NCBI GenBank assembly: GCA_001796865.1
Contig: MGNQ01000058.1
Span: forward strand, 1-8,586
Direction of reading: 5' to 3'
Length of the DNA: 8,586 nucleotides
Origin: Chloroflexi bacterium RBG_16_56_11
GTDB taxonomy: Bacteria; Chloroflexota; Dehalococcoidia; Dehalococcoidales; RBG-16-60-22
Shown one piece after another: positions 5,319 to 8,586 of this stretch. A program made the translations under genes and the position numbers. Every line of letters begins with the position of its first letter. The stretch's first letter is position 1. Below the pieces are notes generated by a model. That model ran no database searches, had not been told where the DNA came from, and saw nothing but the letters and a program-made list of their open reading frames with translations.

Positions 5319-7490
5319 TTACACCTTCTCTATCTTAGCGAAGCTCAGCAGGAGCCGCTTGACCCCCGCCCCGTCGAAGGCGACTACCACCTCGGCGTCG
5401 GCGCGGGTCTTCTGGTAGCTCACCACCACGCCCTCGCCGAACTGCTCGTGGCGGACGTGGTCGCCGGGCCGGAACTCAGGGATGTCGGCGGGCGGAGCGA
5501 ACGGCTTCTGAGCGGGGGCGGCCGAGGAGTCCCAGGCATCTTCACTTTCCCAGACGCTCTGGCTGGTGGTTAAACGGGAAGGTATGTCCTCTAAAAACCG
5601 GGAAGGTCGGTTGACGGCGCTGCTGCCCATGAGCTGGCGGCGGAAGGCCCGCACCAGATAGACCCGCTTCTCCGCCCGGGTGATGCCCACATAGCAGAGC
5701 CGGCGCTCCTCCTCGAGCTGGCCGGGGTCGTCAATCGACTTGAAATGCGGCAGGATGCCGTCCTCCATACCCACCATGAACACTACCGGGAACTCCAGTC
5801 CCTTGGCCTGGTGCAGGGTAATCAGGGTGACGGCGTCGATTTTTTCATCCAGGCTGTCGACGTCTGAGACCAGGGCCACGCCTTCGAGGAAGGCGGACAG
5901 ACCTTCACCGGACGGCCTGTCGCGGTAGTCCTGGGCCACCCCGCGCAGCTCCAGGACGTTCTCCCAGCGCTCCTCGCCGTCCATGAGACCGGCCAGGTAC
6001 TGCTTGTAGCCGGAGATTTCCACCACAAGGTCGAACAGCTCGACCATGTTGAGCACCCGGCTTTTCTCGACGAGCTTCTCCATCATCACGGCGAAACCGG
6101 CCAGAGCCTTGACCGTCCGCTGGCTGAAAGGCAGGTCGGCGGCGGACCCTTTCGACTCCGCCAGAAGCTGCAAAGCGCGATATTCGGGGACACTCTGCGA
6201 GCGCGCCCAGGCGGTAAGCTCGTCCAGGCTGCGCTGGCCGATACCCCGCTGGGGGACATTGATGATGCGCATCAGGCTGACCGTGTCTGAAGAGTTCTGG
6301 ACAAGCCTCAGGTAGGCAATGATGTCCTTGACCTCGCGGCGCTCATAAAAGCGGGTGCCGGCCACGAGCTTGTAGGGCATGCCGTAGCGGATAAAGGCCT
6401 CTTCCAAAAGGCGGGACTGGGCGTTGGTGCGATACATCACGGCGCAGTCGCCGGGCTTGGCTTCGCCCCGCCGTACCAGGTTATCGATTTCACCCACGAC
6501 GTACTGGGCCTCTTCTTCGCCGGAATAGGTCTCGATGACGGCGCAGGGCACGCCCGGCTCGTTCTCCGTCCAGAGGTCCTTGGGCTTGCGCTGCTTGTTA
6601 GCCGAGATGACGCTCGAGGCCGCATCAAGAATCATCCTGGTGGAGCGGTAGTTCTGCTCCAGCAGCACAATTTTGGCGTCCGGGTAGTCCTTCTCAAAAT
6701 TGAGTATATTGCGTAAATCGGCGGAGCGCCAGGAGTATATCGACTGGTCGGGGTCGCCGACCACGCAGATGTTGCGGTGCTTCCCGGCGAGCTGCTTCAT
6801 TAGCTCGTACTGGACCAGGTTGGTGTCCTGGAACTCGTCGACCTGGATGTGAAGGTAGCGCGACTGGTATCTGGCAAGTATTTCGGGGTTCTGCCGGAAA
6901 AGCTGCACCGCCTTCATCAGGAGGTCATCGAAGTCCAGGGCGCTGCTCGCTTTGAGCAGCGCCTCATATTTCTCGTAGACCCTCGCCACGATTTCCTCGA
7001 AGTAGCTGCGACCGTGAAGGAGATAGTCCGCAGGGCCAATCATCTGGCTTTTGGCGGCGGTGATGGCCGACTGAATGGCCCGGGGGGCATACTGCTTGGG
7101 GTCGAGGTCCAGCTCCTGGAGGCTCTTTTTCAGGAGGCTAATCTGGTCGTCGTCGTCGTAGATGACGAATTTGGGGTCGATGCCGATGGCCCGGCCGTCC
7201 TGGCGCAGGATGCGGGCGCAGATAGCGTGAAAAGTGCCTAGTGTGAGGTCTTGTACTGACCCGCTGACGAGCCGGTTGAGTCGGGCCTCCATCTCGCGGG
7301 CGGCCTTGTTGGTGAAGGTGACCGCCAGGATGCGGCGGGGGTTGACACCCACCACTTTGATGAGATACGCGATGCGGTGGGTAATGACACGGGTCTTGCC
7401 GCTGCCCGGCCCGGCGAGGATGAGGACCGGCCCATTGATGGCCTCGACGGCCTGTTTCTGGGCGGGATTAAGCTGGGCGAGGATGTCCAT
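5319..7490 (-). CDS. pcrA: ATP-dependent 3'-5' DNA helicase PcrA/UvrD (superfamily 1)
   Basis: This 723-aa helicase unwinds DNA in nucleotide-excision and mismatch repair and clears recombinase filaments and stalled polymerase. All superfamily 1 motifs are visible: Q motif LNPAQKQAV (7-15), Walker A AGPGSGKT (26-33), Ia AVTFTNKAAREM (55-66), Walker B VDEFQD (217-222), III GDPDQSIYSWRSA (245-257), IV QNYRST (279-284), V TLHQAKGLEFPVVF (558-571) and VI YVGITRAEKR (600-609). The C-terminal 50 residues (from FRPGDHVRHEQFGEG, 673) are the Tudor-like domain found in PcrA/UvrD for RNA polymerase contact. Length and ending are normal, so the gene is intact even though the accessory region abuts its 3' end. 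The ATG at 7490 has no Shine-Dalgarno, but TATAAT sits 6 nt upstream. It follows the NTF2-like gene by 27 bp. UvrD and PcrA names are interchangeable here. Confidence 0.96.
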   Translation of the reverse strand: MDILAQLNPAQKQAVEAINGPVLILAGPGSGKTRVITHRIAYLIKVVGVNPRRILAVTFTNKAAREMEARLNRLVSGSVQDLTLGTFHAICARILRQDGRAIGIDPKFVIYDDDDQISLLKKSLQELDLDPKQYAPRAIQSAITAAKSQMIGPADYLLHGRSYFEEIVARVYEKYEALLKASSALDFDDLLMKAVQLFRQNPEILARYQSRYLHIQVDEFQDTNLVQYELMKQLAGKHRNICVVGDPDQSIYSWRSADLRNILNFEKDYPDAKIVLLEQNYRSTRMILDAASSVISANKQRKPKDLWTENEPGVPCAVIETYSGEEEAQYVVGEIDNLVRRGEAKPGDCAVMYRTNAQSRLLEEAFIRYGMPYKLVAGTRFYERREVKDIIAYLRLVQNSSDTVSLMRIINVPQRGIGQRSLDELTAWARSQSVPEYRALQLLAESKGSAADLPFSQRTVKALAGFAVMMEKLVEKSRVLNMVELFDLVVEISGYKQYLAGLMDGEERWENVLELRGVAQDYRDRPSGEGLSAFLEGVALVSDVDSLDEKIDAVTLITLHQAKGLEFPVVFMVGMEDGILPHFKSIDDPGQLEEERRLCYVGITRAEKRVYLVRAFRRQLMGSSAVNRPSRFLEDIPSRLTTSQSVWESEDAWDSSAAPAQKPFAPPADIPEFRPGDHVRHEQFGEGVVVSYQKTRADAEVVVAFDGAGVKRLLLSFAKIEKV

Positions 7491-7496
7491 TATTCA

Positions 7497-7502
7497 ATTA
7501 TA
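7497..7502 (-). promoter_or_regulatory. -10 box directly before pcrA (possible leaderless promoter)
   Basis: A perfect TATAAT on the minus strand ends 6 nt before the ATG of pcrA, so a transcript from it would begin at or next to the start codon. The -35 region at 17 bp spacing reads TGAAAT, a poor match, so the promoter may be weak or need an activator. Read-through from the upstream gene is also possible. Confidence 0.5.
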
Positions 7503-7517
7503 ACAGTTATGCGGCAC

Positions 7518-7958
7518 CTATTTCATGGCCTTTTCCGATTGCTTCACGACCATGTTGACCAGAGGTTTGGCTGGCCATCCCTTGGCTACCTGCTGAGCTA
7601 TCAGCAGCCGGTCGTAAACTGACCTGACGTTTTTTATTTTATCGCCGCTGAACTCGTAGGCGCACATTGCCAGCATTTCGAATTTTTTCCCCTGGAATGT
7701 GCCGCTCAGGACATGCTCGAAAAAGGCCTTATCCCCCTGCACGATTATCCCGTTACCGGTCTCCGTAACCTTCATATCCTTCATGTTCGTGGACATTGCT
7801 ACCACGTTTTTTTTGATTGCCTCCTTGCCTTTGTAGGTGCCATAAGGCGTGACCGAGACCGCATCTTCAGTGAGGTAGGAAATTGTCTTCTCCGCATCCC
7901 CGGCGGCCATGGCCTTGACGAACTCCCGCATGATACCGGCAATTTTTTCTTCTGCCAT
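7518..7958 (-). CDS. NTF2/SnoaL-like (ketosteroid-isomerase fold) protein
   Basis: A 146-aa soluble protein of the NTF2-like superfamily. The pattern is typical: an N-terminal helix FVKAMAAGDAEKTISYLTEDAVSVTPYG, then YKGKEAIKKNV, followed by an alternating run of strands (IIVQGDKAFFEHVLSGTF, KKFEMLAMCAYEF) that would form the curved sheet around a pocket. A short extra helical tail follows (about 120-146). Members of this family include isomerases, cyclases, hydratases and non-catalytic ligand-binding proteins, so no substrate can be named. ATG at 7958 is supported by AGGAGG at 7968-7973, 9 nt upstream. It lies 54 bp after the winged-helix gene and 27 bp before pcrA, all on the same strand, so the three may be co-transcribed. 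Confidence 0.85.
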   Translation of the reverse strand: MAEEKIAGIMREFVKAMAAGDAEKTISYLTEDAVSVTPYGTYKGKEAIKKNVVAMSTNMKDMKVTETGNGIIVQGDKAFFEHVLSGTFQGKKFEMLAMCAYEFSGDKIKNVRSVYDRLLIAQQVAKGWPAKPLVNMVVKQSEKAMK

Positions 7959-7967
7959 TTTCTTATA

Positions 7968-7973
7968 CCTCCT
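7968..7973 (-). promoter_or_regulatory. Ribosome binding site of the NTF2-like gene
   Basis: AGGAGG on the minus strand, 9 nt before the ATG at 7958. It contrasts with pcrA and the winged-helix gene, which lack a strong site. Confidence 0.75.
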
Positions 7974-8012
7974 ATTATTTTTATTATGTTTTTTATTTGT
8001 TTTGGCTTATGT

Positions 8013-8285
8013 TTACTGCGGCTCATCCAGTCTCTCAACGTATCCCCAGGGCATCAGCGATTCCAGCTTGTGGACAAGCTGGCTATAGGACAACCCGGTA
8101 TGCTTTTCGATTTCCTCCAGCGACGAGGCGCCGTGTTCATAGAGATAATCGAGGACTTCAAATCCTACCATGAGGTCCGTCCCCTCGACGTCCGCGCGCA
8201 GCTTCGTCCGCTTGAATCTCGCCCGGCCCTCAAAGGTCAGCATATATCTGTCCATCACCCGCGCCTTCGCAACCGCTCCCGTCAT
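8013..8285 (-). CDS. Small winged-helix DNA-binding protein (putative regulator)
   Basis: The C-terminal half is a winged helix: FEVLDYLYEHGASSLEEIEKHTG for the first helices, LSYSQLVHKLESLMPWGYVERLD for recognition helix and wing. The N-terminal half (MDRYMLTFEGRARFKRTKLRADVE) is basic and unassigned. The longest frame starts at ATG 8300, but a consensus promoter has its -10 box over that codon, so a transcript would start near 8292. I therefore prefer ATG 8285 (90 aa). ATG 8255, with GAAGG 8 nt upstream, is an equally possible start (80 aa). It lacks the Cys motif of ArsR-type arsenic sensors. Divergence from an ACR3 transporter gene suggests it may regulate that gene and itself, and the NTF2-like and pcrA genes lie downstream on its strand. 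The DNA-binding fold is likely; the target is inferred. Confidence 0.78.
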   Translation of the reverse strand: MTGAVAKARVMDRYMLTFEGRARFKRTKLRADVEGTDLMVGFEVLDYLYEHGASSLEEIEKHTGLSYSQLVHKLESLMPWGYVERLDEPQ

Positions 8286-8298
8286 ACCAGGTAAGCTC

Positions 8299-8326
8299 AT
8301 TATAGTCCAGTCAGCGGAATTGTCAA
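8299..8326 (-). promoter_or_regulatory. Consensus sigma-70 promoter of the winged-helix gene
   Basis: On the minus strand, TTGACA (8321-8326) and TATAAT (8299-8304) match the consensus at all 12 positions with a 16-bp spacer. The -10 box overlaps ATG 8300, so that codon cannot be the translation start of this transcript. It probably drives the winged-helix gene and perhaps the genes after it. Confidence 0.75.
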
Positions 8327-8336
8327 TACGTTAACA
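8321..8336. promoter_or_regulatory. Imperfect inverted repeat, candidate operator
   Basis: TGTCAA-TACG-TTAACA: six-base arms with one mismatch around four bases. It covers the -35 box of the winged-helix promoter and lies between the divergent winged-helix and ACR3 genes, where an autoregulator would be expected to bind. No repeat copy was seen elsewhere in the window. Confidence 0.4.
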
Positions 8337-8366
8337 CAAATAATACAGAAAGTCCGGGCCCGGTAC

Positions 8367-8396
8367 TTGAAGCCGAAAACGGTAAAGTATTAAGAT
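8367..8396 (+). promoter_or_regulatory. Weak candidate promoter for the ACR3 gene
   Basis: TTGAAG (8367-8372) and TAAGAT (8391-8396) are 18 bp apart, each matching consensus at 4 of 6 positions. The start codon at 8406 is 9 nt beyond the -10 box. The perfect palindrome CCGGGCCCGG (8354-8363) lies just upstream. Confidence 0.3.
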
Positions 8397-8405
8397 AGAA
8401 GCGGA

Positions 8406-8586
8406 ATGAATCAACGTCCCGCCGGGCTATCCTTCCTCGACCGCTTTTTGACGCTGTGGATTTTCCTGGCGATGGGTCTGGGAGTGGGGCTGGGGTGGGG
8501 TGTACCCAAGGTCGCCGAGTTCATCAACTCCCTGCAGGTGGGGACGACCTCCATCCCCATCGCCATCGGCCTGATATTGATGATGT
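8406..8586 (+). CDS. acr3: ACR3-family arsenite efflux permease, N-terminal part
   Basis: An open frame of 60 codons begins at ATG 8406 and runs off the right edge. The translated start (LSFLDRFLTLWIFLAMGLGVGLGWGVP, then a segment with SIPIAIGLILMM) matches the opening of ACR3 permeases: a first membrane helix after a short FLDRFLTLW segment, then the start of the second helix. This family of the bile/arsenite/riboflavin transporter superfamily exports arsenite, and some members antimonite, across the cytoplasmic membrane. Only about 15-20% of the usual 350-400 residues is present, so the conserved Cys in a later helix cannot be checked. The ribosome binding site is weak (GAAGCGG just upstream). 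It is transcribed away from the winged-helix gene. Confidence 0.8.
   Translation, partial: MNQRPAGLSFLDRFLTLWIFLAMGLGVGLGWGVPKVAEFINSLQVGTTSIPIAIGLILMM

Larger units (their letters stand above)
8301..8405. other. 105-bp divergent control region, winged-helix/acr3
   Basis: Between the longest winged-helix start and the acr3 start lie the minus-strand promoter, the candidate operator, a perfect 10-bp palindrome (8354-8363) and the weak plus-strand promoter. The arrangement is typical of a regulator and its divergent target. Confidence 0.55.

Noticed and set aside
6849..7241. 130-codon plus-strand open frame inside pcrA
   Set aside because: It is a mirror frame of high-GC pcrA sequence, rich in Val/Glu repeats, without a family or ribosome binding site.
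7713..8294. 193-codon plus-strand open frame
   Set aside because: It lies antisense across the NTF2-like and winged-helix genes, has no plausible domain, and crosses their intergenic gap; both minus-strand genes are better supported.
8354..8363. Perfect palindrome CCGGGCCCGG as a terminator or operator
   Set aside because: No loop and no T-run, so it is not an intrinsic terminator; a 10-bp GC palindrome can occur by chance. It is mentioned only as part of the control region.
1..8586. CRISPR array, tRNA, rRNA or IS element
   Set aside because: I saw no regularly spaced direct repeats, no tRNA-like cloverleaf or rRNA sequence, and no DDE or HUH transposase frame on either strand.

Overview
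The window looks like a junction between an accessory (integrative-element-like) region, about 1-5316, and a more ordinary bacterial chromosomal segment, about 5317-8586. The organism is probably a Gram-positive-like or Chloroflexota-type anaerobe. I lean weakly to Dehalococcoidia, from the style of the PcrA/UvrD protein, the ACR3 transporter and several start codons lying directly behind a -10 box. This is an impression, not a demonstrated assignment.

Left part. On the minus strand a 175-aa protein of unknown function (1333-1860) is followed by a BCS1-like AAA ATPase (1-1206) that runs off the left edge. Divergent from these, on the plus strand, lie a 173-aa helical protein of unknown function (2084-2605), a large serine recombinase that overlaps it by 26 bp (2580-4760), and an AT-rich two-helix membrane protein (4765-5316). 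The two transcription units are separated by an AT-rich 223-bp spacer (1861-2083). In it, predicted minus- and plus-strand promoters share one palindromic -35 hexamer, each with exactly 17 bp of spacing. The recombinase has all the usual catalytic landmarks and also carries two tandem Myb/SANT-like repeats at its C-terminus. The plausible reading is a mobile element: recombinase plus a coupled partner (possibly a directionality factor), with the AAA pair and the membrane protein as cargo. The other element end and the att sites are not visible.

Right part. Base composition changes sharply at about 5317, where the membrane-protein gene meets a high-GC pcrA/uvrD helicase gene tail to tail with 2 bp between them. 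Upstream of pcrA on the same strand are an NTF2/SnoaL-like protein and a small winged-helix protein; gaps of 27 and 54 bp suggest an operon. Divergent from the winged-helix gene is the start of an ACR3-type arsenite efflux permease that runs off the right edge. The 105-bp spacer between them holds a full-consensus promoter for the winged-helix gene that overlaps its longest possible start codon, plus an imperfect inverted repeat over its -35 box that could be an operator.

No rRNA, tRNA, CRISPR array, IS element or convincing intrinsic terminator was seen. No gene-free stretch exceeds 300 bases.
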